In this document: positions 10,091-22,239 of the stretch, piece after piece
Position numbering within the stretch: the first letter of the stretch is position 1
Layout of the letters: every line of letters starts with the position of its first letter
Source of the DNA: Cyanoderma ruficeps
Lineage: Eukaryota > Chordata > Aves > Passeriformes > Timaliidae
Length of the DNA stretch: 64,000 nt
NCBI GenBank assembly: GCA_008694505.1
Contig: VZDJ01007747.1
Span: 39,941,202 to 40,005,201, forward strand
Direction of reading: 5' to 3'
Made by a program: the position numbers and the translations under genes
The notes under the pieces: generated by a model
Database searches by the model: none
Told to the model about the DNA's origin: nothing
Seen by the model: the letters and a program-made list of their open reading frames with translations, nothing else

Positions 10091-13000
10091 ATGGAGAGCC
10101 CCGCTGTGACCTTCACGCTGGCCTACCTGGTGTTCGCCGTGTGCTTCGTGTTCCCTCCCGACGAGGTGCGCTCGGCGGGGCTGACGGTGCAAAGCCTGCT
10201 GTCCGCATGGCTGGGCAGCGAGGACGCGGCCTTCGTGCAGTACCACCTGCGGCGCAGCACCGGCACGCTGCTGGCGCACTCCCTGCTGCCCCTGGGTGAG
10301 TAGCGCTCCGGATTCCTTGGAACGAGCACTCCGAGCTTTGTAACCAGCGGGCTGCACCGCAGCGCATGCATTCACAAAGGAATTGCAGTTTAAGGACAGA
10401 CTGGGGAATGAGGAGCTGGAGAGCAGCGCCGCGGAAAGGGATCTGGGGCGGGGGGGAGGTCCTGGTCAGTGGAAAGTTGAACATGAGCCAGCAGTGCCCT
10501 GGTAGCCAGGAGGGACATCCCTGTCGTGGGAACATCAGGCCCAGCATCGCCAGCCAGGCAAGGGAGGGGATTGTCGCGCTCTGCTCTGGGCTGGGGTGGC
10601 CTCACCTCGAGTGCTGGGGGCAGCTTTGGACACTGCAGTATAAAAATGAGTAAAATATTGGTTTCCAGAGGAGAGCAACAAAGATGGTGAAGGGCCTTGA
10701 GTGGAAGTTGTGTGAGGAGTGGCTGAGGGCACTTGGTCTGTTCAGCCTGGAGGAGACTGTGGAAGGACCTCATTGCAGTTACAAATTCCTCGATAGGGGA
10801 AAAGGAGGGACAGACACTGATCTCTTCTCTGGAGTGACAGGTCACAAGGGAATGGTATGAAGTTGTGTCAGGGGAAGTTTAGGTTGTATAGTAGAAAAAG
10901 GTACTTCCCTCAAAGGGTGATCGGGCCCTGGAACAGGGTCCCCAGGGCATTGGTCACAGCACCAAGCTTGGTGGAGTTCAAGGAGTGTTTGGACAATGCT
11001 CTCACGCATATGGTGTGACTCTTGGGGTGCCCTGTGCTGGGCTAAGTGTTGGACTTGATGATCCTTGTGAGTTCCTTCCGGCTTATCATCTTCTGTGATT
11101 TAACCAAGGAATGCAAATCGCCTTCCTTTAGCCATACAATTCTCTTAGTGGTATCTCACAGGTAATTTTATTCAACAACCAAATTCAGATCGTTTTCCTT
11201 TAGGTGTATAATTCTGGTAAAAATCAGTGATGTCTAAGAATTTATCTCAACTTGCTTAAGACAAGAGGCTTGAATTTGAAGTCATCCAGAAGTACAGTAC
11301 CTTTCTTGCTGGTGAGCACACTGGTTAGATAATGATATGATTCAGGGGCATCTGTTCTTGCAGGTACTTAATTGTTTTCTGAAAGTAAGTTTTTTTTTCC
11401 TCGCAGGTTATTACCTTGGTATGTGCTTTGCTGCACCTGAAAAACATCTTTGTTTTTTCTACCTGGCTTCAAAAGAGTGGAAAACTTTCTTCTTCTTCGC
11501 CGTTCTCCTCCCAGCAATCACCAGTGCCCTGGCATATTACTGGTCACGGAAAGGTTGGAATAATCATCCGCTAGCCCGGACACTCGCTGTTCATGCTCTC
11601 CCGCAGTCGGGCTGGAGGGCAGTAGCTTCTTCCATCAACACTGAATTTAGGAGAATTGACAAATTCGCTACCGGAGCACCAGGAGCGAGGGTGATCGTGA
11701 CAGACACGTGGGTGATTAAAGTGACCACCTACTGTTTACATGTTGCCCAGCAGCAGGACATTCACTTGACGGTGACAGACTCCAGACAGCACGAACTCAC
11801 CCCAGACTCCAACGTGCCTGTGCAGTTCCTCACCATCCGAGTTGCCAGTGTTAATCCCTACATCAAGGCATTTGATATCCGGTAAAGCAACTGCTAAACC
11901 TGTTATGTTACATGTGTGCTGTTTGATGGTGCTGTGGGACTGCTTTTGTGCCAGATTCCCTGGTCTCATCCCTTCCTTTCTGGTCCCTGCCTGGTGTTCA
12001 GGGCTGCTGTGTGTGCAGTTCCGCCATGCAGTGCTGGAACGTTGTTTACAAAGCTTCATACAACTGCAACACTAAATACACAACGGATAAACAAAGGGAT
12101 TTGCCTCTTTGATCCGTTCTTAGGGAGAGGATTGTGCTGAATGCAGAAAGAAGTAACTGGATAAAATTAGGTGAGAGATGGATAAAAGGAATGAAAGGTA
12201 GAATTTTTGGTCTCCTAAATTTTGGGCGAGGAGAAATAGCTATTTGTCCAAAACTGTCTATTGTTCATCCACGACTTTGGGTTTTTCCATGTGCTTAAGG
12301 CTCATGATTTGTCACTGCTCAGAAGAGTTCTCACTGAGCTACTGCAAGCCAACTGCCCCTAAAACAAATAATAAATTATGGTCCCCTTCTCATAGCAGTA
12401 AATCATAACAGTTGTGAACTCTTGTTTTGCAAGGGCCCATGTTTATCTTAGCAGTCGCTGTGTAACCGGGCTAAAGTACAAGTTCGGCAGAAACCTCTGA
12501 GTAGAAGGGTGCTAAAGTCTTTGTTGTTGTGTTACTAAGAGCCATATTAGTGCTCCCAAAACTATATTTGAAAAGGTATTTGAGCGTCTTTTTGCTGTAA
12601 ATTGGTATGTCAGGAGCATTTATTAGGTAATTAGGTAATTAAAAGCAGGCAGATCACCAGACTTGTAGGTGTGCAGTAGGGCAAGAGGAAGGCAAAGAGG
12701 TAATTATGGTAGAGATCCAGGCGAACAGAACTCAGAACAAGAGGTTACTTAAGATAAGCATGGCAGTGCTAAGAAAAGAGACTTTTATAGACCTGTGACA
12801 GTGATGACCAGATTAGTATTAAACAACTAATGATTTTCTTCTGCAAGCACTTCAGTGCCAGAATGGTAAAACTACATCCCCAGCTGAGAAAATCATGACT
12901 TGTTTGACAATTCCTTTTAGGGAAAAAAGATGCTAAGCCCAAACTATATTTTGTGACTAAACAGAATAGCATCAAGAACAGTGTTTAAAAGCTGTTCTAA

Positions 13001-16000
13001 TAAGATGTCAGTAATAGTAAATCTCTGCTAAAATGTATCAGAATCACACAGGATCATTGTATATATCCAGAATCAGAATCAAATACAGTGAAATGCTTCT
13101 GGAGAAAAAAGCTTTTGTGCAGGTGTGCCACGTTTCCCTGCATGTTCAGTGTGAATTGTGCCTCTGGATATAAATGTCTCTGTGGTTTGCACGAACAGCA
13201 TCTGTTAAATGACATTATCCTGTAACAGTAAAACAATGGAGACCACTGAGAGCTAGAGCTAAGCCAGCCTTGCATTGTGCTGGGCTCTGGGAACTCAGTG
13301 AGCAGTAGGAAAATGAGGGCAGTCTTCCCAGGATTTCTCCATGAAAACTGTTTAATAAGTGGAAACATTAAGCCAGAGAGTTGTGACACTACAGTTCAGA
13401 ACCCTTACAGTAAAAAGGGATGACAACAGAGATATGTCACTGTAGGATCTCTGTGAGGTCTCAGGTGCCACCTGAGTGCTTTGGGCATCACTTTAATTTA
13501 CAGAAGCAGCTGGTGTAAAACACAGCTTGCTGCAGCCTTAAATCAGCAGTGGTATGTGACCTTTGTGAAATTTCTAGGATTATGTTACGGTACAAGCAAA
13601 AATTGTATCATAAAATCACAGAACCTGATTGACATCCTTCTGCTTCTTATGTAGTACTATATCACCTTGTGATGCCTGCTGCATGATATAACTAATTTCT
13701 CCTAACTAAACTCCTCAGGAGTTTATAATTGAGAATTTAGATATTGTCTAAGTAAACAGCCATTAAAAAGGTGACAGAAATGGTGCAAACAGCACTTTGC
13801 AGTTAATGCATGATTTACTTTTATTCATGCTCATTGCTTCAAAAGCCTTTATTTTTGTATGATGTTTTAGCTGATCTCTGGCATGACCCTGCTGGCAATC
13901 TTACACAGATATGAATGAGGACAGCATGGTCTGTTGACCAAATTGTGCCAAAACCAATAACTAAACAGCAGAAGAAGACAAAACCACAATGATGTGTATT
14001 TATTCTAATAAATTCCAGCTTCTCTGTGGATTCACTTCCTTGATGTTAACCTCTGCAAGGTCCTATCAAGGTATTTGAGTGGATAATCATGGTAACATTT
14101 TTGCTCCATCTTTTCTTCTTCAGGTTGAACTCCACAGAGTATGGGGAGCTCCGGGAGAAGCTCCGTGCTCCTATCAGCAATGCAGCTAATGTTGTGATCC
14201 ATCAAAGCCTTAGTGATTTATTTTTAGAAACCTTTACATCTCTGGTGGAAATAAACCAGACATACCACGTTCCAAGCACTCAGGTGAGTGCTTTCTATCC
14301 ATGTGATACTGTAACAATTATACTTTCAATATAGATGAGCCTGTCATTACTATGTAAATGATGTTTACCTAGGGCTATCTCAGGTGAATTATGAAGAGAA
14401 TTCATTGTTGTGAGGTTAACAAAAAGATTTTATTAAAAATGTGGATTAGACGACAAATTATGATTAAATTATAATTATAATGTGCTTACTGCTTAATAAT
14501 TATCGTTTAATAATTAAGCAGTATTCAGTCAGTAATTAAATGGTAATTGAACAGCAGTTAAACACCCTACTACTTGCTACACTTCTAATAATTCAGATAG
14601 CTTGCATACAATATGTTTTAGATCTAATATAAACTGTTACTTACTTGCTGTAGATTACAGATACAAAGTGAGGGATCTCTCGATCTCAAGAAATTCTTTG
14701 AGAGGTCTCCTGCCTACCTGAGGCCACCCTACAGGAGAGCTCCATGGGCTTGGGGGCTGCAGTCACTTACTTAGAGTGACTGGTGGTTAAAGTGCCCCTT
14801 GGTCTGGGTGTACAGCTGTAGGACTTAAGAGTTTCATATTGCTGGCCCCTGATAAGACATGGCCTAGATTCCTTAACTTCCTGAGAAGATACAGCCCAGC
14901 ACCATTTCTCAGGGTCTGCACAGCCAAGGCTGATCCACCAGGCCTCCTGGTCAGTGATGCCAGAAACCCAAGTGCTCTTTGCTCAGTCAGGGTGATGCTT
15001 CCCTCACAAATGCTCACCTGCTGTGTGAGTAAACTCATCATAAATTTAACTCTGGCTGCTGCTTCCTGGTTCTCTGGTTCTTAACTCTGGTTGCTGCTAT
15101 GAGGAACAAACTGTATTGTGAGCACTGCAGTTTTAAGACACGAGAAATAACACAGTGAAATAAAGTCTTCTGTAATAATTGCTACTAAAGTGTTACATGA
15201 ACACATTTGGAAACGATGACATTGCACTTGCAGAACGTTTATGGGTAGCCAGAGCCACAGCTGCTGTTGCTGTTCTTCAGGCAGTTTGCTCCAATACAGC
15301 TTGCTTTTCTAGACAGCCAGGTTTTGCTGGATCTTCTGCTGAAATAAACTGATTCTTAATTGGGGTTTGCTTTAGTTATAATTATTATAGTTATTATTAT
15401 ATGGTGTTGATTATAACAGCACAGAGTCCTAACTCCAGTAATACTCACTGGACCTGGTCATCATTGTGCAGCAGTTGGAAGCGTGACTGGAGCACTGTCC
15501 AGTGTTCCAGAGGAACCAATTAAATGAGTACTGGTGACCCTGCAGGGAGTCTGTGTCCACTGGGTCAGCTAATGGAGTGAGGGGTTGGTGTCTGTGGTAG
15601 TGTTGTACAGCTAATATGGTTTATGAACTAGCTAAAATAAAACTGGATCAGGTGTGTCTGCACATTATGTTGTGTTCTGATTGCACTGCCAGCGAAAAGA
15701 GATGGTCACAATAAAGAGAAGATATTAAAGCTGCTTTCATGCAGAGCATTTAATTTGTGACATGTTTAAGTGGCAGCTGAGCTACTGAACTTGGGTTTGA
15801 CATTGAGTGATAAATGACATCACAGATGATGATAAGGATGTTAAAAATACAACACTGAATTTTTCCCCATTCTGAAGCTCCATTAATATGTTGAAAAAGT
15901 TAGTTAATCTTTCTGTGCTAGAATCTTTCCTGCTTAAAAGCTCAAGTAAGATCTAATTTCACAAGTTAAAGCTGAGTGGCTTGTGTTTATCTGGATCTGC

Positions 16001-17075
16001 TCCACAGCCCAGCTGACAGTGCAGCCTAGCAGACACTTGAGCTGACATGGGAAGAGTCACTGGAGATGGGAAATAGAGACCACAGAGAGAGCTGGTTTTT
16101 GTTCTACCAGGACCATTTTGAACAGACTCACATCTCTGTGCCTATTTAGTGTGTGCTGTCTTTTGAGCTTTGTCAAGTTCTTGGACAGCTGGAAGACGTG
16201 GGAAATGCTAATTACTGTTTATTAATTGTAAAAGACTTCATAGCAAGATGTTGTCCCCATATGCAACTGCAAGTTCATGTGGCATAATTAACTGGACAAA
16301 ATCAGTTATTCCAATTTTATAAAAGAAGAAAATTAAGTAAGTTTCTGTGCCTTCAGGATGAGTGTCCTTGTGTTCAGTACAGCCCTGGTTTCCTCTTTTA
16401 TGTGTCTTACTTAGAAAGAAGGAAGATAGGAACAGCCATTTGCTGTTTTAAGTGGTAAGAACTGTTTGCTTGGTTTGTTTTCCTTACTTTATACTGTTTT
16501 TCGAAAAATAGTTTGAATAACAAAGCTGGCTGCTTGCTTGCCTTGCTATGGCTGCTGGAAGCTCTTCAGAGAGTGAAAGAACATTTATTTTTGAGTCATT
16601 TTTGTTTAATCATTAGTCTCGTGCAGCAGTTTTGGGTTTTCTGTTCGAAGAGAAGCTTTGCTGTCATTCGTTAGAGAGTGTCCTGATAAATCCATTCAAT
16701 GTCCTCTGGTGGGGCAGTTCTGCCTTGATTATTCTGCCACAGATGATTTTCTAAAAACCTTTGAAAAGCAATAACAGGAACCATTCTGTACAGTTCACAA
16801 TTGTGATGGTTTTTCTCCTCCCTCAGGAGCTGGAGCCGTGCATAGGGTGTATGCAGACTATTGCCAACATCAAGCTCATCAAGAACTGCCAGGAGCCCAA
16901 CGAGGGGGAATGCCAGCAGTGCTACTGCCGGCCCATGTGGTGCCTCACCTGCATGGGCAAGTGGTTTGCCAGCAGACAGGACCAGCAGCACCCAGAGACC
17001 TGGCTGTCGAGCCAAGTGCCTTGCCCGACTTGCCGAGCCAAATTTTGCATTCTAGATGTTTGCCTAATACGATGA
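10091..17075 (+). CDS. TMEM129: TMEM129, ER-membrane RING-type E3 ubiquitin ligase
   Basis: Coding exons are 10091-10295, 11407-11881, 14124-14283 and 16827-17075, with compatible phases, giving 362 residues, the length I recall for human TMEM129. The family is an E3 ligase of ER-associated degradation that works with Derlin-1 and UBE2J2. Hydrophobic segments sit near residues 7-25, 58-78 and 95-114. A cytosolic C-terminal atypical, cysteine-only RING follows in the last exon: Cys285, 288, 301, 309, 312, 314, 319, 322, 346, 349, 354 and 359, including the QQCYCRPMWCLTCMGKW block. The central RRIDKFATGAPGARVIVTDT stretch is also as in the human protein. The start was chosen because MESPAVTFTLAYLVFAVCFVF matches the human N-terminus and has a strong Kozak context (A at -3, G at +4). 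An in-frame ATG at 9731 would add 120 repeat-rich residues and is judged to be 5' UTR. Introns 1-3 are about 1.1, 2.2 and 2.5 kb; intron 1 holds a CR1 copy. Confidence 0.97.
10545..11105 (+). mobile_element. CR1 LINE fragment in TMEM129 intron 1
   Basis: About 560 bases follow the CR1 consensus: AGGAGAGCAACAAAGATGGTG, then TGTTCAGCCTGGAGGAGACT, GGTCACAAGGGAATGG, AGGGTGATCGGGCCCTGGAA, and the 3' end TTGGACTTGATGATCCTTGTG followed by a GTTCCTTCC tail. It is in plus orientation, in the sense direction of TMEM129. It is longer than the other copies here and keeps part of the CR1 3' region upstream of the terminal repeats. Confidence 0.88.
14488..14523. repeat. AT-rich inverted repeat (hairpin) in TMEM129 intron 3
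   Basis: TACTGCTTAATAATTA is followed after four bases by TAATAATTAAGCAGTA, the near-perfect reverse complement (16-base arms with two central mismatches). It lies in an AT-rich stretch with further TAATTA motifs. It could be a chance palindrome or the centre of an old MITE-like element; no target-site duplication was found. Confidence 0.45.
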
Positions 17076-17439
17076 GTAGTAACTTGGGTATGTTTTAACT
17101 TTTTTTAATTTGACTGTGTTTCGTAGTGGGTTTGGTTAAAGGCCTGCTAGATCTGAGACTTCATATTCTACCAGGGTACAAACTCTAAAGGTTTCTTTTA
17201 CAGTGTTGAAAACAGATGTAAATCTTTTCAGTTTTCCACTTTTATCTGTATCTGTGGATTTTACTCTCACCTGATGTCAGCTTCTGGATTTTAATTTTGT
17301 TTAAACCCCTGTTTTCCTTTCTTACATTTTGGATGGAATAAGGTTATCCTTCTATATTTGCAGTACTGTTGTTTTTTCAGGTTTTAACGTAGGTTAAATT
17401 CTTTACATTTTTAAATTTAAATTTGGGTTTTGATTCTTT

Positions 17440-17445
17440 AATAAA
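17440..17445 (+). terminator. TMEM129: Candidate polyadenylation signal of TMEM129
   Basis: This is the first AATAAA downstream of the TMEM129 stop codon, about 365 bases after it, in a T-rich context. A second AATAAA lies at 17863-17868. Which one is used cannot be told from sequence. Confidence 0.5.
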
Positions 17446-20125
17446 GGGCTAACTGAGAAAATTGCTTTGGTTAGACTTCATTGATACTTTTGTTATCCTT
17501 TAATCCAGTTGTAAAGTTATTATTAATCTTTGCAGTTGTTCTTCAAACAAGTGCATTAGTTTCCTTCAGCTGGAGGGAGCTACTTCTACTACATCTACTC
17601 ACATAGGGTTGCAGTAGGCTAAGAAATGTAATTCCTGAAGATTTACAAGACCTGTGTGGACCTTTTATTCCATTAATTTGCTCTAGCATACTTTTTGATG
17701 GATGTCTTTATTTCAAACAACAGAAGGATTCGTCAAGCTGTTCACCTACACTGCTATACATGTTTGAAGGGAGTGCAGCAAACATCTGAGCCTTAATTTG
17801 TAAATTAAAATCACAGTTGGGTCTAATAGAGAAAGGAATACTTTAATACTTTGATCTACACGAATAAAGCTCTTAGTACCACCCACCTGAATGATCAAAA
17901 GGATCTTACCAGTAAATCATGGGCAGAGGTGGCATGCCAGTGATTCCAGGACAACCTCTTGATTACCATAGCAGGCAACTGGTTTGAGTAGGAACAGGTG
18001 GCAGGATGTAAAAATGGTGCAAGTATTGGAAGCACAACCATGAAACATTTCATGAGTCTCAGCTGAGCTACAGGTGGTGAATGCTCCCATCTGCACTTGC
18101 AGCCAGCCAGGAAATGGTTACAAATGTGTCTGCAAGCAAGAATTCATAGAGGGGTAAAGAATTGAGGACAGATCTGACGGCACTGCTTGAAAACTAACAT
18201 TTTAAGTGTTTGTGTTGGATTTTAACTTTGGAACTTATAAATAATATCCATTTATAAAAATCCAAACTGATTGAGTTTAAGAACATTTATTGCTTCAGCA
18301 TATCTCAGTTGCTTTATATACAACATCTACTATGCAGTTAAGTAAGCTCCTTGTTAATAACAGTGGCTTCTCTGTTTTCCATTACCTGCTGGTTTGGATT
18401 GTACAGAGTGAAAATTTGACACTGAGACAGGTTGTGTGGATTTATCTCTCTTTCCCAAAGAGATCTTCAGTGGCATGTCACTCTTCATCTGAATAGAATT
18501 AAATTGAGTTCCGGAGTTTCAGATGTTTGTTGGCAAGTCTGAAAAGTAATAAAAAAATCTAGGAGCTGATCAGCAATTGAACTTAAAATATTTTCTAGTA
18601 CTTCTGTGAGAAAGTTATTTCCAGATTTAAAATGGTCTCTGCAGGATTTTTTAACCTTTGGAAGGTTCTTACAGGGCCAGCTGGATGGTGTTGTCTGACA
18701 TGCACCTATCACTACACAACAGCCTTTACAAATAAGCATTTTGTAACATTTGCTTCTGGAAAGTTTACATAATGTGGCATGAATACAAGGGATGTGGCCC
18801 TTGAAATTGTTGCAGAATAGAAGGTAAGATTTTGGAGCTGTGGTTTTCCCATCCCCAGTCATTCAGTTCCTGAACAGCACTTTGGCTGTTCAGGGTAAAA
18901 ATATTTATAGTAAAGAATGTGAATCTAAAATTATAAAGGCCTTGAGAATCTTAGATGCATGTAGTTGCAGATGATTTACAGACTAAAACCAGGTCAGTTG
19001 CCAATAGTATCTCATGTAATAAAAGCTTTAAAGTCCTAATTGCTCTTGCAATGGAATCTACTCTGAGATGACTGGAAGTTTTCACTTCAGTGGAACTTTG
19101 CTTTTTTTCATGCTACCTCTTTTGTCAATATAAAAGTACAACAGAGTAACAGTCATAAATGTTTTATACCCTTGTATCTTTTAATGCTCTATCTACAGAA
19201 GTGCCTCTTAGAAAACTTAGTAATAATTACCAAAACAAAATTATGATTTATGTTAATGATAGTACCTGACTTACATTCTTTAAAACAAGTCGTTTTCCCC
19301 AAGTTTAAATTCTCAAAGTAATCTGACATGCCTCCAACATTTGTGAGCTTCTTAAGGGCTGTGTTAGAGAAACAACCTGTTAAAATTCCATATGAACATG
19401 AAATAGAATACAAAAATAGGCATTTGTCTTTGTGATAGCTTCAGCTTATCATCCAGAGAGCCACATGTACATACAGGGCCATTAAATATGAGGATAGGGT
19501 TTAGAATCAGTTTTCTTACAGCATTTTGTAAAAAAAAAAACCAACAAAAAACACCCCTGAAAAACTAAGTAATGCAAGTGGCTAAAATATTGACAGAAAG
19601 ATTTTTCTTTTTTATTATTGTGTGTAAATCACTAATAGTGATTTAGTTCTGCATTTCCAGCAGTGTGTATGCTTTTCCACATCACTGATTTGTGGGTGGG
19701 CAATGTTGGTAATGTGAAGTATCTTATATAAATGGGATGTCATCAAACTAAAGACAGTCTGTGGGTGGACTGTGTCAAATCAAATACCCCATAGGAGTGT
19801 ATCATGTATAGCCCAAATTTCCTGTCGTGCTGCAGTTCAGCAGGTCCTTCTCAAAACATGGGTCATGGCTATATAATTTCTTTCCACAGTTGTATTACTT
19901 CTGTAATTGTACTGTTCCAGAGCATATTGGGAAAATATGTTACCTATTTTTTTTAGGTTAACATAATTTGTCAACCCAAAAAAGACTTTTTTTTCCAAGC
20001 AGGAGATATTTTTAATCCATTATATGAGTACAGTTTTTCTACAATGAGATTGGCATAGCTTGAAACCAGAATATCAAGTTATCATGTGATCTCTTCAGTG
20101 TGAGTATTTCTATTGTGTTGAAACT
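17446..20125. other. Downstream of TMEM129: 3' UTR or intergenic
   Basis: No coding exon is supported. Short open frames (for example on the minus strand near 18485-18862) have no family resemblance. There is a poly-A-like tract near 19530. No recognisable transposon was seen before the CR1 copy at 20126. Confidence 0.45.
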
Positions 20126-20282
20126 GGGCCAAGCTGCCCAGAGAAGTTGTGGCTGCCTCATTCTTGGAAGCGCTAAAGGGATTGAAAAGGGCTTTGAGCA
20201 GCCTGGTCTAGTGGAAGGTGTCCCTGCCCATGGCAGAGGGTTGGAACTGGATGATCTTCCAATTCAAACCTTTCTATGATAT
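20126..20282 (+). mobile_element. CR1 LINE 3' fragment
   Basis: Typical CR1 3' sequence: GGGCCAAGCTGCCCAGAGAA, GAGCAGCCTGGTCTAGTGGA, GGTGTCCCTGCCCATGGCAG, GGTTGGAACTGGATGATCTT, ending in CTATGAT. It is plus-oriented and followed directly by one copy of a non-CR1 direct repeat. Confidence 0.9.
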
Positions 20283-20415
20283 TGCAAAACTTGCTAGACT
20301 GCAGCTAAGCACCATTCCAGTCAGGACAAATCTCAGTAAGGCTGAGGTTCTCAGTGTCATGTTTAAATAAATGTTTGTTGACTTTGAGCTGTTTAAGGAG
20401 TTGAGATGTAAATAC
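20283..20415 (+). repeat. Direct repeat, copy A (follows a CR1 end)
   Basis: About 130 bases, including CACCATTCCAGTCAGGA, TGTTTGTTGACTTTGAGCTG and TTTAAGGAGTTGAGAT, recur at 21589-21716 with modest divergence. Both copies begin right at the end of a CR1 3' terminus. The sequence is not part of the CR1 consensus as I know it. Confidence 0.75.
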
Positions 20416-21111
20416 TCAAGCTCTTACATGGACTACAAGACATTTTCTGCCAAAGACATACTGCAGGATTTCTTACTTGTGTTTTTTTGGCTGGTAGGGT
20501 TTTTTTGCTAGATAGCTTACCTGTTGAAAATGAACAGAATTATTTGGATAGCCCTTAAGGAAAAGGTTTAATAAATACATGCAGTTAATCTTAAAACTCT
20601 CTGAAGAGCTCAATAAAAATACAGTTGATTCTTTGTAAGACTTCTGGTTTTAATTTTAAAGTTATGTTTACCAGATAAAACTTTATATGGAAATTAGTCT
20701 GGCTTATCTGTATGCAGTGTCTTACCTGAGACGTGGGAATAAATACAAATAGGGCTTAAATCCTCCTGAAGGTGTACATGGTAAGTCCCCTTTGGATGGA
20801 TTTTCCTACTACAGCCTGAATGCAGAGGGTTGCATAAATGGAAGAAGGTCTGTACGAAATCTCTATAAGAACATCAGTGAAAAAAAAGCCTCCAAATACT
20901 TTTCACAACTACCAGATGGGAAGGAGTGACATTGGATGTCATGAAATCAGCAGAGGCAATGACTAAAAATTTGTCTTTCTGAGGAAGCACTGGTATGTAT
21001 CAAGAGGTGTGTCCTAGATAAACATTTATTTAATCGTGACCTTGCTCAGATTTATTACTGAGCACCAGCAATAAACAATCTATCACATTCCTACATCACA
21101 TTCCTGTAGCA

Positions 21112-21588
21112 GAGGACCTGCTTGAGTGCGTCCAGAGGAGAACCATGAAGATGTTCAGAGGGCTGGAGCACCTCTGCTGTGGAGATAGGCTGAGAGAGCA
21201 GTAGGTGTTCAGCCTGGAGAAGGCTCCAGGGAGACCTTGGAGCACCTCCCACTACCTAAAGGGTCTCCATAAGAACTGGAGAGGGACTTTTGGCAAGGCC
21301 ATGGCATGACAGGACAAAGGCGAATTGCTTTAAACTGAAAGGGAGTAGGTTCAGGCTAGATACAGGGAAAGGAATTCTTTACTGCGAGGGTGGTGAGGCA
21401 CTGGCAGAGGTTGACCAGAGAAACTGTGGATGCCCCATCCCTGGAAGGGACCCTGTTCAAGGCCAGGCTGGATGGGGCTCTGAGCATCCTGCTCTAGGGA
21501 ACGGTGTCCCTGCTCATGACAGAGGAGTTGTTTTGTATGTAGATGGTCTTCCGGGTCCCTTCCAACCCAAACCAGTCTGTGATTTTAT
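21112..21588 (+). mobile_element. CR1 LINE 3' fragment
   Basis: A longer CR1 piece: CAGAGGAGAACCATGAAGATG, GAGGGCTGGAGCACCTCTGC, TGTTCAGCCTGGAGAAGGCTC, then AAGGCCAGGCTGGATGGGGC and CCCTTCCAACCCAAACCAGT. It is plus-oriented. Open frames in it are decayed CR1 or chance. Confidence 0.88.
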
Positions 21589-21716
21589 CAAACTGGCTAG
21601 CCCGCGGCTAAGTACCATTCCAGTCAGGATAACCTCAGTAAGACTAAAGTTCTGAGTGCCTTTCTTAATAAATGCTTGTTGACTTTGAGCTATTTAAGGA
21701 GTTGAGATATAAATAT
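21589..21716 (+). repeat. Direct repeat, copy B (follows a CR1 end)
   Basis: Second copy of the non-CR1 sequence at 20283-20415, with the shared TACCATTCCAGTCAGGAT, GACTTTGAGCTATTTAAGG and AGTTGAGATATAAAT pieces. It is followed at about 21717-21770 by another short CR1-like tail (TTTAAGGTCCTTTTCAAGCC and TGTTCTGTGATTCC). Confidence 0.75.
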
Positions 21717-22079
21717 TGGAGCAAGTGACATTTAAGGTCCTTTTCAAGCCAAACTGTTCTGTGATTCCATTAACGGTATGAAATGTGGGACACATTCCTG
21801 TAGCGTGTACATTGTGGTGGCCACCACCCCCTCACGACGTCTAGGAGGAAAATAACTTGTCCCAAAACGAATCTTTGGCTATCGCGTGAGGAGGTAACGC
21901 CGGGATGTGGGACCCCGAGCTCTCCCTGCATTTGCGGAGTGGACCGGGGGTTGCAGCCGGAGGGAGGTGGTGTGACGGCAATGGTGCCCTCGGTGTGAGA
22001 GAAGCTGCGCCCGGGCCCTCACAGGGGCGCAGGACGCTTTTCTCTCCTCCAGTCAGACCGAGAACCACCCCTAGAGGAA

Positions 22080-22239
22080 CACCACTCTCCCACGAACACC
22101 ACCGTCCCGGGCTTTCCCGGCCGCGGCGCCGCCCGGGCCGCGCCTGCGCTCCCCGCGGGAGGACGGGCCGCGCCTGCGCTGCCGCCGCAGCCGGGCCGGG
22201 CCGGGGCCATGTTCGGCCGGGCCGCCGCCCGTCTCAGCC
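22080..22239 (+). promoter_or_regulatory. CpG-island promoter of the first SLBP-family gene, with paired NRF1-like sites
   Basis: This dense CpG island precedes the start codon at 22240. GCGCCTGCGC, which reads GCGCAGGCGC on the other strand and resembles the NRF1 core, occurs at 22140-22149 and 22170-22179, exactly 30 bases apart inside a repeated GGGCCGCGCCTGCGCT. GC-rich GGGCCGG runs follow. There is no TATA box. The start site is unknown. Confidence 0.55.

Noticed and set aside
9557..10375. Long minus-strand open frame of 272 codons through the TMEM129 promoter
   Set aside because: It is the antisense shadow of GC-rich, CpG-island DNA and the minisatellite; the Arg/Ser/Gly/Pro content and repeats have no protein family resemblance.
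21290..21655. 121-codon plus-strand frame
   Set aside because: It lies in a CR1 3' fragment and its flank, which explain the sequence; no reverse-transcriptase motif is present.
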